Shown here: in pieces, positions 6,750 through 14,053 of the stretch | Layout: each line of letters begins with the position of its first letter | How positions within the stretch are numbered: the first letter of the stretch is position 1 | NCBI GenBank assembly: GCA_023393095.1 | Contig: JAEWMT010000046.1 | Coordinates: 1 to 20,013, forward strand | Length of the DNA stretch: 20,013 bases | Direction of reading: 5' to 3' | Origin: Bacillota bacterium | GTDB lineage: Bacteria; Bacillota; Clostridia; Lachnospirales; Lachnospiraceae | Position numbers and translations under genes: made by a program | The notes under the pieces: model-generated | Told to the model about the DNA's origin: nothing | The model's input: the letters and a program-made list of their open reading frames with translations, nothing else | Databases searched by the model: none

Positions 6750-7895
6750 TTATAACGTCTTTTCTTTTAATTCCTTTATATAGGAGCCTTCGATATCACA
6801 CCAGTATTTTTCTGCATGTTCCATCAGCTTCTTTGCCTGCTCCATCGGCATTGGATTGAAGTACAGGAATAATGCATTGGTTCCGTATCTTGCTATTAGT
6901 TTATCAAGTCTCTCAAGCCATTCTTCAAATTCACCGGAATAAACCTTTACCCATAAACCTTTTCCTGCAGCGACAGCCTTATCATAGATCTGGTACCATT
7001 CTTCGAAGGTTCCATCCGGACCATAATCACCGCTCGTCCACTGAAGGGCATCAATTTCTTCGATTTCCATGATGGCATCCACATGCTTGATGGCATCCGG
7101 ACCATCCAGATGATAGATTACATGATCTAGCTGCTTTGCCTGCTGTCTTAGGGACTCCTGGATAAATTCACGGTAATTATCGGGTGACATCATTGCTGAG
7201 AAATCGCACTGAAGCTTTGCTGTCTTACCCGGACCCCAGATCTGGAATACGGTATAGCAGGAGGAATGATCCTTCGTATCCTTTACAATATCATAGAACT
7301 GGTCATAATATTTAAAGTAAAGATCATCAATTTGTCCGATTCTTCTTGTAATTTCTTCCGGTTCGTCAATCATATCAAAAATGGTATTCTGAGCTCCTCT
7401 CATGGAAGCCAAAACATCAATATTTTCCATGATATCCGGGATACCGATCAGGAAATCATCTCCGACAAGTTCTTTTACTCTTTGAAACAATTCAATGTGC
7501 TTTTGAAACCATTTACTATCCGGATCATATTCAAGCTCCTTATAATCAAGCCAATCCTCAACACATTCTTCAAACCATACCGTATCGTCATTGAAAACTA
7601 TGTCACTACCCAGGTAACTTGCCATGGAACCGGGGCCAAAATCCAGACTGATGTTTGGGAAGCTCTCTCCCATAAATTCATGCGTTTGGCAAAAATAACG
7701 ATAACGCTCTACGATACGTTCTGCATCCTGATATTTATCTTCCATGCTTTTTGGTTTTAATTCTTCTTCACAGGCTAAATCCTTAGCCTCTTCCTTCTCG
7801 GCCCAAACGCACATAAGCGGTCTACCCGTATTTTGTCTATTCCAGTAATTAATCCATTTTGTTTTTTTCTCTTCCCAATTCTTCTTATATAGCAT
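6750..7895 (-). CDS. UroD-fold protein (uroporphyrinogen decarboxylase family, methyltransferase-like)
   Basis: 381-aa soluble protein of the UroD superfamily, the TIM-barrel group holding both true uroporphyrinogen decarboxylases and corrinoid methyltransferases (MtaA, CmuA and relatives). Recognisable stretches are the Gly/Pro-rich SLDFGPGSMASYLG near residue 80-95, WGPGKTAKLQCDFSAMMSP and YHLDGPDAIKHVD. In MtaA-type enzymes the latter position reads H-x-C and binds zinc; here it is H262-L-D264, and the C-terminal SPGC cysteine motif is absent, so a zinc-thiol mechanism is unlikely. It is probably not a heme-pathway enzyme, since the genes around it concern sugar uptake and hydrolysis. Start supported by AGGAGGAAGC upstream. 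Lies 210 bp after GH31 on the same strand. Substrate and reaction are unknown. Confidence 0.8.
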   Translation of the reverse strand: MLYKKNWEEKKTKWINYWNRQNTGRPLMCVWAEKEEAKDLACEEELKPKSMEDKYQDAERIVERYRYFCQTHEFMGESFPNISLDFGPGSMASYLGSDIVFNDDTVWFEECVEDWLDYKELEYDPDSKWFQKHIELFQRVKELVGDDFLIGIPDIMENIDVLASMRGAQNTIFDMIDEPEEITRRIGQIDDLYFKYYDQFYDIVKDTKDHSSCYTVFQIWGPGKTAKLQCDFSAMMSPDNYREFIQESLRQQAKQLDHVIYHLDGPDAIKHVDAIMEIEEIDALQWTSGDYGPDGTFEEWYQIYDKAVAAGKGLWVKVYSGEFEEWLERLDKLIARYGTNALFLYFNPMPMEQAKKLMEHAEKYWCDIEGSYIKELKEKTL

Positions 7896-7944
7896 GTGCT
7901 TCCTCCTGATGTTTATAAAATTCTTAAGTTGTATTTCTAAACAA

Positions 7945-8090
7945 GTATTTTTTCTAATAAGCTGTTTTCTTAATAAGTAATTTTACTAATAAGCTATTTT
8001 TCTAATTTTAAGTTCCGAAGCTCACTACTTTGATAGGTAATAATAGATCGATCGCTTTGATAAGGAAATAATAAGTCTCTTCAAAGCTCT
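7945..8090. repeat. Short AT-rich direct repeats between the GH31 and UroD-fold genes
   Basis: TTTTCTAATAAGCTG, TTTTCTTAATAAGTAA and TTTTACTAATAAGCTA follow each other with a period of about 16 bp (7951-7997). Further on, CTTTGATAGGTAATAATA (from 8029) is repeated as CTTTGATAAGGAAATAATA (from 8056). GCTTTGA (8054-8060) also pairs with TCAAAGC (8081-8087), a weak hairpin just after the GH31 stop. No good promoter for the UroD-fold gene stands out. Confidence 0.5.
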
Positions 8091-8105
8091 TTCCTATATA
8101 CAAAT

Positions 8106-10487
8106 TTATTTATTTTTAATTATATTAAGTTTATATTCACGATTTTTAATCATACCGTTGTATTTGCCAACCGGATCACTAACTGCTAATTTTTGTTCCT
8201 TCTCAGACCAGGAAAGCTTTGTTAGTGCATATTCACCGTTCTCATAGCGGTAGCTGTTGCCTTCATCCTCGTAGATTACAAACTCAGCATCTTTACCCGT
8301 ATAGACACATACTTCAATGGGTGCGTTGGGTACTTCATCGACATACTGCATTACCTGAGTCATTGGCAGTACACTTCCAGCTTTCACGTAAACAGGTATC
8401 TTATCGATCTGAGCATCGGCATTGATCGTCTGTCCGCCTTCATAATAATCATTTGTCCAGAAATCATACCAGCCGCAGCCTTCCGGAAGATATACTTCCC
8501 TTGTCTTAACTGAGTCCTCAATTACTTTCGAATCCTTGTCATAATACATGGGAACGGTAACCGGGCAGACCATCAGGCTCTCTCCGAATAAAAACTGATC
8601 GTCAATTACTCTCGCTTTCGCATCCTCTGCAAAGTCGAATGCAAGCATACGAAGCATAGTATAATCATCTTTCCATACCTTAGCCGCAGTCGAATAAATG
8701 TAAGGCATAAGCTGATATCTTAAATGATTCATTTTCACCAGGGAATCATAAAACATAGTTCCCGGTTCTCCAAAATACCACAATTCCCTTCTAAAATCCG
8801 TACCATGGCTTCTGAAAATTGGCAGAAAGCATCCGTACTGGAACCATCTAGTAAATAATTCTCGGTATCCAAGATCCTCATAGCCCTTATCATAATCGCC
8901 GTCCCAGAACCATTGAACCCCCTTCTTAACAAAGAAAGCTCCGATATCCAAGGTCCAATAAGGGATTCCGCTGGCACAGAAATTAAGTCCTGCAGCAATT
9001 TGCCTCTTATACGTACTCCAACTAGCTGCGATATCTCCGGACCATAAAATTGCTCCGTATCTTTGCTGACCGATATAGCCATTGCGGGTTAAGTTTACAA
9101 CACGTTTTTCTTTCGTAACCTGCCTCTGTCCTTCATAGATTGCTCTCGCATGGTACAGTCCGTAGGAATTTGTCAACTGTGCGGGAATATACTGGCTGCA
9201 GGTATCATAAAATTCATGATACATCGTACTTGGCTCCGGTTTACCGATATGATTCCATTCCGGTGTAAACGGTTCACTGGAATCACACCACCAGGCATCA
9301 ATTCCATGGCGGAACAATCCTTCGTTCGCCTGTTTCCAATATAATTTTCTGCCTTCTTCCCGATAAGGATCATAAATACTGCTGGCCTTAAGAAGCAGCT
9401 TCTTTTCTTCAAACTCTTTAAAATTATCGCAATCCTTGCTCATGTTCGGCCAGACGGAAATCATCAGATTTGCATGATTATCATGCAGTTCCTTCATCAT
9501 TGCCGAAGGATCTTCAAACCTCTCCTTATCAAAGGTTTTCTGCCCCCACAGTTCCCCTTCCCAGGAGCACCAGTCAAGGACTACACAGTCAAGGCTGATA
9601 TTTCTCTTTCGGTGTTCCTTAACAACATCAATCAACTCTTTTGCAGTCTCATAGCGCTCCTGGGACTGAACAAATCCAAAAGCCCATTTTGGCAGCATGG
9701 ATGCTTTACCGGTGAGAAGACGATAACCACGGATAACACCCTCCATATTTCCGCCAAAGATAAAGTAAAAGTCCATTTCGTAATCCGCTTCGGTATAAAG
9801 ATAGGAGCCGAAGCTGGTATCATTGAATATCATCGGGCTATAGGTATCCACTAATATGCCGTACCCTAAGCTGGATACCAGAAGTGGAATTGCAACTTTT
9901 TTGTTAGCCTGATGCAGATAGGCCGTCGTTCCACGTAGGTTTAAGCTGCCCTCTTCATTTTGGCCAAGTCCATAAAGCGCTTCCCCATCTTGCCAGTCTA
10001 AATACAGTCTGGTTTTATATAATTTCTGGTCAAATACCTTAGCAGCATCCTTCACGATCTCCTTAATTCCGTCCGGTGTTACGATACGCTCTATCTTGGT
10101 ATTTTCATCCACTACAGTTTTGAAGGAATCAAATTCCTCAAGCGTCTTACTCTCATACTCTCGTTCTGCCAATAATAGCTTACCGTATTTATCATAGTAT
10201 CTGATTGATGAGGTAACTTTATTAACAGACAGATGAAGCTTGCTGGTATCCAGCTGGATTTCGTTCTCTGTTTCTTCATAACTCCAATCATCAAAGCTGC
10301 CCTTAAAGATCACACCAGGTTTTTCCTGATCAGAAAAAGTTTCCTTAAGAGTATATGCTACCCGTATGATTTCCGGTGATTTTGGTTCAAGCTTTATCAT
10401 TCCGCAATCAGAATATAAGATGAGAGCATCATTAACCCGCTCTACCTTGGTAATTTTCCTATCCGGTCTTTTATTTACAATTAACAT
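8106..10487 (-). CDS. GH31 family glycoside hydrolase (alpha-glucosidase/alpha-xylosidase type)
   Basis: Retaining alpha-glycosidase of family GH31, 793 aa. The start at 10487 is preferred over the ATG at 10523, which has no ribosome site; GGAG sits 6 bases before the chosen one. Layout: N-terminal beta domain (about 1-230, with ALYGLGQNEEGSLNLRG near its end), catalytic barrel (about 240-600) and C-terminal beta domains (DUF5110-like, near VYEDEGNSY). The nucleophile is D402 in GIDAWWCDSSEPF and the acid/base D485 in LWSGDIAASW; RSHGTDFRRELW completes the active site. The WWxDxxEP form resembles the CjXyl31A/BoGH31 alpha-xylosidase branch more than classic alpha-glucosidases, but substrate is not certain. 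No signal peptide, so it acts in the cytoplasm on imported oligosaccharide. Its promoter copies that of the ABC importer. Confidence 0.9.
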   Translation of the reverse strand: MLIVNKRPDRKITKVERVNDALILYSDCGMIKLEPKSPEIIRVAYTLKETFSDQEKPGVIFKGSFDDWSYEETENEIQLDTSKLHLSVNKVTSSIRYYDKYGKLLLAEREYESKTLEEFDSFKTVVDENTKIERIVTPDGIKEIVKDAAKVFDQKLYKTRLYLDWQDGEALYGLGQNEEGSLNLRGTTAYLHQANKKVAIPLLVSSLGYGILVDTYSPMIFNDTSFGSYLYTEADYEMDFYFIFGGNMEGVIRGYRLLTGKASMLPKWAFGFVQSQERYETAKELIDVVKEHRKRNISLDCVVLDWCSWEGELWGQKTFDKERFEDPSAMMKELHDNHANLMISVWPNMSKDCDNFKEFEEKKLLLKASSIYDPYREEGRKLYWKQANEGLFRHGIDAWWCDSSEPFTPEWNHIGKPEPSTMYHEFYDTCSQYIPAQLTNSYGLYHARAIYEGQRQVTKEKRVVNLTRNGYIGQQRYGAILWSGDIAASWSTYKRQIAAGLNFCASGIPYWTLDIGAFFVKKGVQWFWDGDYDKGYEDLGYRELFTRWFQYGCFLPIFRSHGTDFRRELWYFGEPGTMFYDSLVKMNHLRYQLMPYIYSTAAKVWKDDYTMLRMLAFDFAEDAKARVIDDQFLFGESLMVCPVTVPMYYDKDSKVIEDSVKTREVYLPEGCGWYDFWTNDYYEGGQTINADAQIDKIPVYVKAGSVLPMTQVMQYVDEVPNAPIEVCVYTGKDAEFVIYEDEGNSYRYENGEYALTKLSWSEKEQKLAVSDPVGKYNGMIKNREYKLNIIKNK

Positions 10488-10557
10488 TTTGTCTCCATTC
10501 CGCCGATTAGGGACGGCTTTCATAATTTTGAAAAGTCACGAAGTAATATTTGTTTTC

Positions 10558-10620
10558 AGTATAGCAAAGCCGTTATTTTAGGTCTATGCACTATTTAGGT
10601 TAGAATTTGGATTTTCTTTA
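10558..10620 (-). promoter_or_regulatory. Promoter and activator block of the GH31 gene
   Basis: -10 TATACT (plus 10558-10563), 17 bp, -35 TAGACC (plus 10581-10586), then GTGCA and a region ending TAAAGAAAA. It matches the importer promoter at 3589-3651 with the same spacing: 12 of 12 bases across the -35 edge, and 33 of 40 from 10581 to 10620. The predicted transcript begins near 10551, giving a leader of about 64 nt. Co-regulation with the importer is the natural reading. Confidence 0.75.
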
Positions 10621-10650
10621 TTCTTTTTGACATCCCGATCCTAGAACAAA

Positions 10651-10697
10651 ACAAGGGAATGATCCCCTTACCTTAAGTAAAAGTATCATTCCCTTGT
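10651..10697 (-). terminator. Terminator of the FucU/RbsD-type gene
   Basis: ACAAGGGAATGATCC (10651-10665) pairs with GTATCATTCCCTTGT (10683-10697) with one mismatch, and TTTGTT follows on the minus strand. It lies 60 bp past the mutarotase stop and separates that gene from the GH31 promoter, so GH31 is a separate transcript. Confidence 0.75.
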
Positions 10698-10757
10698 TAT
10701 CAACACGAATCATATTGTATTTTAGCCTGAAGCGTCACCATATAAAATAATTATTTA

Positions 10758-11198
10758 CTATTCCACTACAACACCCTTTTGTAACATGATATTTGCATAG
10801 AGTGCTTTCTCACTTGTTGCAATAATTGCATATACGGTTTTTGCCTGGTCGTAAAATGCAAATCGTTCGATATTGCCAACTGCCTTTGCGCCTCTATTAT
10901 CGTATTTTGCTACAATATCTTTATAAGTATCCCAGATAGGAGTCTCTACAGGATCTCCTGGCATAACTTCCATCAGGTTAACCGGCTTCTCAACATAAGT
11001 ATCCAATGGGAACACTTTTAGTATTGCATCTAATATTTCCGGTACACCATGGCCATCACAGCGAATAACGATTGCATTTTTACCCATGGATTCAGCGGGA
11101 AAATTACCGTCTGAAATTATGAGTCTATCACTATGACCCATCTCACATAATACTTTTAAAAGCTCCGGTGATAAGATTTGTGGTATTCCTTTTAACAT
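10758..11198 (-). CDS. FucU/RbsD family sugar mutarotase
   Basis: 146-aa cytoplasmic protein of the RbsD/FucU family, which interconverts anomers of L-fucose or D-ribose. The N-terminal MLKGIPQILSPELLKVL, the active-site region MGHSDRLIISDGNFPAES (H22, D30) and the ending ALYANIMLQKGVV fit the FucU branch and its usual length of about 140-150 aa. AAGGAG stands 5 bases before the start. No fucose kinase, isomerase or aldolase lies in the window. In this setting it may prepare the sugar released by GH31 or imported by the ABC system (inference). It is transcribed alone: a terminator follows, and TATAAT-like elements precede it at 11291 and 11330. It is divergent from an AraC regulator, which may control it. 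Confidence 0.88.
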   Translation of the reverse strand: MLKGIPQILSPELLKVLCEMGHSDRLIISDGNFPAESMGKNAIVIRCDGHGVPEILDAILKVFPLDTYVEKPVNLMEVMPGDPVETPIWDTYKDIVAKYDNRGAKAVGNIERFAFYDQAKTVYAIIATSEKALYANIMLQKGVVVE

Positions 11199-11289
11199 AA
11201 AATCTCCTTCCCTCCGCCATTATACGGAGTAAAAATCATTCAACTTCCTTTACATGATAAGCTGCCAAAATAGTTTCCTATAATAGATC

Positions 11290-11340
11290 TATTATAACAA
11301 ACCCTTATACTTGTATTATTTCATAGCTTATTATAACAAA
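11290..11340 (-). promoter_or_regulatory. Duplicated TATTATAACAAA element before the FucU/RbsD-type gene
   Basis: The 12-mer TATTATAACAAA occurs at 11290-11301 and 11329-11340. On the minus strand each reads TTTGTTATAATA, carrying a perfect TATAAT -10, but the -35 position 17 bp upstream reads only ATAATA in both. These are two tandem candidate promoters, or paired sites for the divergent AraC regulator. Confidence 0.4.
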
Positions 11341-11409
11341 TTCACATTTTTATATTATATATTTTTTTGACATTCTTACTTTAAAGATGTCGCATTATCG
11401 CATATTTTC

Positions 11410-11438
11410 TTGACCATCCTAAGAATCTTTGTTAATAT
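11410..11438 (+). promoter_or_regulatory. Candidate promoter of the AraC regulator
   Basis: TTGACC (11410-11415), 17 bp, TAATAT (11433-11438). Transcription would start almost at the ribosome site GGAGG (11444-11448), so the leader is very short. A second TTGACA lies at 11367-11372, but with no good -10 at normal spacing. Confidence 0.35.
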
Positions 11439-11455
11439 CGAATGGAGGTGGTTAC

Positions 11456-12316
11456 ATGCGGACATCCTATCATGATATAAACGTAAAATTTACAATGGAA
11501 AATGTTAATTTCTATACGCTACATATTGCATGCGAACGCTTTTTGCGTTCCATTCCCAGTCATAGTCACAGTGATAACAGTTATGAAATTCATTATATCC
11601 CTTATGGCAAGGGCAAAGTTAAAATAGGTACTGTTATCCATCAAGTAATTCCAAATACCCTTTATATAACGGGACCTCATATTGAACATGCGCAGATACC
11701 GGACAAAGATGATCCAATGATAGAATACTGTATCTATCTGAAACTTGAGAAGAAAAACTCGGTAAAGAAAAAAGAAAATCAGAATTCATATTTACAGCTC
11801 TTTGAAAATACAAAATTCTGGTTTGGACAGGCCAATCAGAGCATACATCCTCTGCTGCAGCAGATTTTAACGGAGCTTGAGAATAAGTATACCGGTTATA
11901 TGAAGCAGGTAGAAACTCTTCTCCAGCAATTAGTTATTCAGATTATCCGTAATTATGAAAATATACAAACATCACAAAACCAAGCAAAACCCATCGATTT
12001 AGCTTACAGTAAATACTTTATTATCGAGGAATACTTTCTATTTGAATACAAGACTCTTTCTCTAGATGCCCTAGCTTCCCGGTTAGGCTTGAGCCCCCGC
12101 CAGACCGAGCGCCTGTTAAAAAAGCATTATGGCAAGACCTTTCTCCAGAAAAAGACAGAAGCAAAGATGTCCGCCGCTACTATCTTATTGATGGATTCAA
12201 AGAAACGTATCACGGATATAGCTCTTGATCTCGGGTATTCCTCCGTGGAACATTTCTCAAGTGCTTTTCAAAAATATTATCATAAGTCTGCTAGGGAATA
12301 CCGCAAAACAAATTAA
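11456..12316 (+). CDS. AraC-family transcriptional regulator with cupin sensor
   Basis: 286-aa regulator. The ATG at 11456 is chosen because GGAGG lies 7 bases upstream; the longer frame begins with a TTG at 11429 upstream of that site. The N-terminal half is a sugar-sensing cupin: SHSHSDNSYEIHYIP gives the metal/ligand-type histidines, and YITGPHIEHAQIPD the second motif. The C-terminal about 100 residues form the double helix-turn-helix (LDALASRLGLSPRQTERLLKKHYGKTF, then ITDIALDLGYSSVEHFSSAFQKYY). It is divergent from the FucU/RbsD-type gene, its most likely target (inference). It is convergent with the MetH-activation-like gene, the stop codons sharing four bases, so no terminator fits between them. 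Confidence 0.9.
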   Translation: MRTSYHDINVKFTMENVNFYTLHIACERFLRSIPSHSHSDNSYEIHYIPYGKGKVKIGTVIHQVIPNTLYITGPHIEHAQIPDKDDPMIEYCIYLKLEKKNSVKKKENQNSYLQLFENTKFWFGQANQSIHPLLQQILTELENKYTGYMKQVETLLQQLVIQIIRNYENIQTSQNQAKPIDLAYSKYFIIEEYFLFEYKTLSLDALASRLGLSPRQTERLLKKHYGKTFLQKKTEAKMSAATILLMDSKKRITDIALDLGYSSVEHFSSAFQKYYHKSAREYRKTN

Positions 12317-12966
12317 GCTCTTCGCATTTTGCAATTTTTCTGGCTACAGGCACTGCAGTTATGCCCGGAATATAGCTTAGTTTCATCTTCTGTAAGAACA
12401 AGGATATAACCCAATGTTTTAACCGTTGTGAACATAAATCCCTCTGTAACGTCCATCGGCAGATCTTCAACCTCTTTTATTTCGATTAATATATCCTTCT
12501 GCATCTGCATAGGGATATTTTCCGGCGCATCCAATCTTTTCTCAATACCAAGATGTCGCAGGATACAGCTTTCATTAATTCTGTCCTTCAGTATATCATC
12601 CATTTGAAATAGATAAGTATCAGCCATTGCATTAACTAACATCCCCAGAAGATAATCTCCTCTTACGAAATAGTCACTACTCATGTCAGAAATCTCATTC
12701 CCAATTGTCATAAGTACATATAGTACTGGAGAACCTATACTAAGTTTACCTTCAGCATGCTCAGCGATTTCTTTAGAAACAGAACTAAATTTATAAATTG
12801 CTTTTGCTTTTACTAATTTCCTGACTTTAGATTCAATTTCATCGTATTCTTCAACCACTTCATCGTAAATAGGATTACCCGGATATAAATCAATCAGATG
12901 GAATACCATATCCCGGTTAAGTGCAATATCCAATTCTGTTACAATTTCAAAGCCTTTCATGCCCAT
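12313..12966 (-). CDS. MetH-activation-domain-like protein, corrinoid module
   Basis: 217-aa protein resembling the C-terminal reactivation (AdoMet-binding) domain of B12-dependent methionine synthase as a stand-alone unit. The stretch VLMTIGNEISDMSSDYFVRG followed by DYLLGMLVNAMADTYLF is the recognisable core. It ends with C204-x2-C207-x4-C212, a tail that could hold an iron-sulfur cluster or other metal. Family knowledge: stand-alone proteins of this kind sit beside corrinoid methyltransferase genes and are thought to help reactivate oxidised cobalt. That fits here, since the corrinoid protein is the next gene upstream on the same strand. GGGAAAGG precedes the start by 7 bases. A terminator and separate promoter divide it from the corrinoid protein gene. 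The RamA-like reductive activator itself is not in the window. Confidence 0.82.
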   Translation of the reverse strand: MGMKGFEIVTELDIALNRDMVFHLIDLYPGNPIYDEVVEEYDEIESKVRKLVKAKAIYKFSSVSKEIAEHAEGKLSIGSPVLYVLMTIGNEISDMSSDYFVRGDYLLGMLVNAMADTYLFQMDDILKDRINESCILRHLGIEKRLDAPENIPMQMQKDILIEIKEVEDLPMDVTEGFMFTTVKTLGYILVLTEDETKLYSGHNCSACSQKNCKMRRA

Positions 12967-12997
12967 ATTCTTGCCTTTCCCATAAAATTAATAGCCT

Positions 12998-13037
12998 CTG
13001 TATAGTATATTATAAATGCTATACACTCACAAGTGTA
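12998..13037 (-). promoter_or_regulatory. Promoter region of the MetH-activation-like gene with inverted repeat
   Basis: Minus-strand TATAAT lies in ..CATTTATAATATAC.. (about plus 13010-13015). Upstream, TACACT (13022-13027) and AGTGTA (13032-13037) form a perfect 6-bp inverted repeat with 4-nt spacing over the -35 position, whose sequence TACACT is poor. This suggests a regulated promoter. Confidence 0.45.
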
Positions 13038-13060
13038 CATTTTCCCAACCGATAAAAAAC

Positions 13061-13136
13061 GGGCTGTTGTAAACACATTTCAATGGTGAGAGGGGAGTTC
13101 TCAATGATCGAAATGTTAGCAGTTTTACAACAGCCC
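13061..13136 (-). terminator. Long intrinsic terminator of the corrinoid protein gene
   Basis: GGGCTGTTGTAAA (13061-13073) pairs perfectly with TTTACAACAGCCC (13124-13136). Inner arms ACATTTC.. and ..GAAATGT, and GGTGAGA / TCTCAAT, also pair. On the minus strand the stem is followed by GTTTTTTATC. It lies 25 bp past the corrinoid gene stop. Confidence 0.85.
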
Positions 13137-13161
13137 TATCAAAAGAAGTTATTAGTATAAT

Positions 13162-13794
13162 TTATGCAATTGCTTTTTTAGCAGTTTCTGCGGCAGTAGC
13201 TGCGTCAGGAGTATAGTAATCTGCACCTATCTGTTCGCAGAAGCTTTGATTCACCGGCGCACCGCCGATCATTACGATATATTTATCTCTCAAGCCTCTT
13301 GTTTTCAGTTCTTCAATAACATCCTTCATATTCGGCATGGTTGTTGTCAGAAGTGCCGACATACAAATAATATCTGCATTAATTTCCTCAGCCTTCTCGA
13401 TAAACGCTTCAGGGCCAACATCAACACCTATATCATAAATTTCAAAGCCGGCGCCTTTAATCATCATGGCAACAAGGTTCTTACCAATGTCATGTAAATC
13501 CCCCTTAACGGTTCCAATTACTACTTTACCAACCGGTTCATTACCTACTTCAACTAATTTTGGTTCAAGAATTTCAAGACCAGCATTCATTGCTCTTGCT
13601 GCAACTAATACTTCCGGTACAAATACTTCGTTATTCTTAAATTTCTCACCAATAACCATCATTCCAGAAAGAAGACCCTCATTTAATATTATCTTTGGAT
13701 CTAAGCCTTCATCCAATGCCTGCTGGACTAATGCCTTTACATTTTTAGCCCTACCTTTTTGTAGGAATTCCGAAATTTCTTCTACTAATGCCAT
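13162..13794 (-). CDS. B12-binding corrinoid protein (MtbC/MttC-type)
   Basis: 210-aa corrinoid protein. An N-terminal helical cap domain (about 1-85, with LLSGMMVIGEKFKNNEVFVPEV) is followed by a Rossmann-like cobalamin domain. The signature D99-L-H101-D-I-G104 supplies the lower-axial histidine to cobalt; S146-x-L148 and G177-G178 complete the usual corrinoid motifs. The start at 13794 is chosen over 13818 because GGGAGG lies 6 bases before it. It carries the methyl group between a substrate-specific methyltransferase and a second methyltransferase to tetrahydrofolate or a thiol; neither is certain here, and the UroD-type protein at the window's right edge is a candidate for the second. It is divergent from a PocR-type regulator and ends at a strong terminator, so it is transcribed alone. 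Confidence 0.94.
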   Translation of the reverse strand: MALVEEISEFLQKGRAKNVKALVQQALDEGLDPKIILNEGLLSGMMVIGEKFKNNEVFVPEVLVAARAMNAGLEILEPKLVEVGNEPVGKVVIGTVKGDLHDIGKNLVAMMIKGAGFEIYDIGVDVGPEAFIEKAEEINADIICMSALLTTTMPNMKDVIEELKTRGLRDKYIVMIGGAPVNQSFCEQIGADYYTPDAATAAETAKKAIA

Positions 13795-13848
13795 ACCTAT
13801 TCCTCCCAAAGTATACAAAGTATTTTATTAAGTTTCTATGTAATTATC

Positions 13849-13854
13849 ATTATA
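13849..13854 (-). promoter_or_regulatory. Candidate -10 of the corrinoid protein gene
   Basis: Minus-strand TATAAT (in GTTATAATGAT) about 55 bp before the start codon. The -35 position has only a weak match, which would suit activation by the divergent PocR-type regulator. Confidence 0.4.
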
Positions 13855-13920
13855 ACTATTTCCAAAAATGCGTCGTGTAATTATTTTAGAAACTATGTAC
13901 TTATTTTATATATTCTATGC

Positions 13921-13978
13921 TATAATTATAAAGTAGAGTTTAATTTACGAATTTTTTGCGACGAGTGTTTGCAAAAAA
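13921..13978 (+). promoter_or_regulatory. -10 and leader hairpin of the PocR-type regulator
   Basis: TATAAT at 13921-13926 with a poor -35. Downstream, TTTTTTGC (13952-13959) pairs perfectly with GCAAAAAA (13971-13978) around an 11-nt loop inside the leader of about 120 nt. It could be a transcript hairpin or a regulator site shared with the divergent corrinoid gene. Confidence 0.4.
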
Positions 13979-14053
13979 CAACATAATTTTTATACACAGG
14001 TATCTATCCAAAACTATACATCTAGAGATTATTTTATTATAGGAGGAATGCAC

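Noticed and set aside
9474..9854. 126-codon plus-strand frame opposite GH31
   Set aside because: It is the shadow of the well-supported GH31 gene; composition and start are not gene-like.
13068..13082. CcpA-like operator TGTAAACACATTTCA
   Set aside because: It is part of the terminator stem after the corrinoid gene and does not fit the consensus centre.
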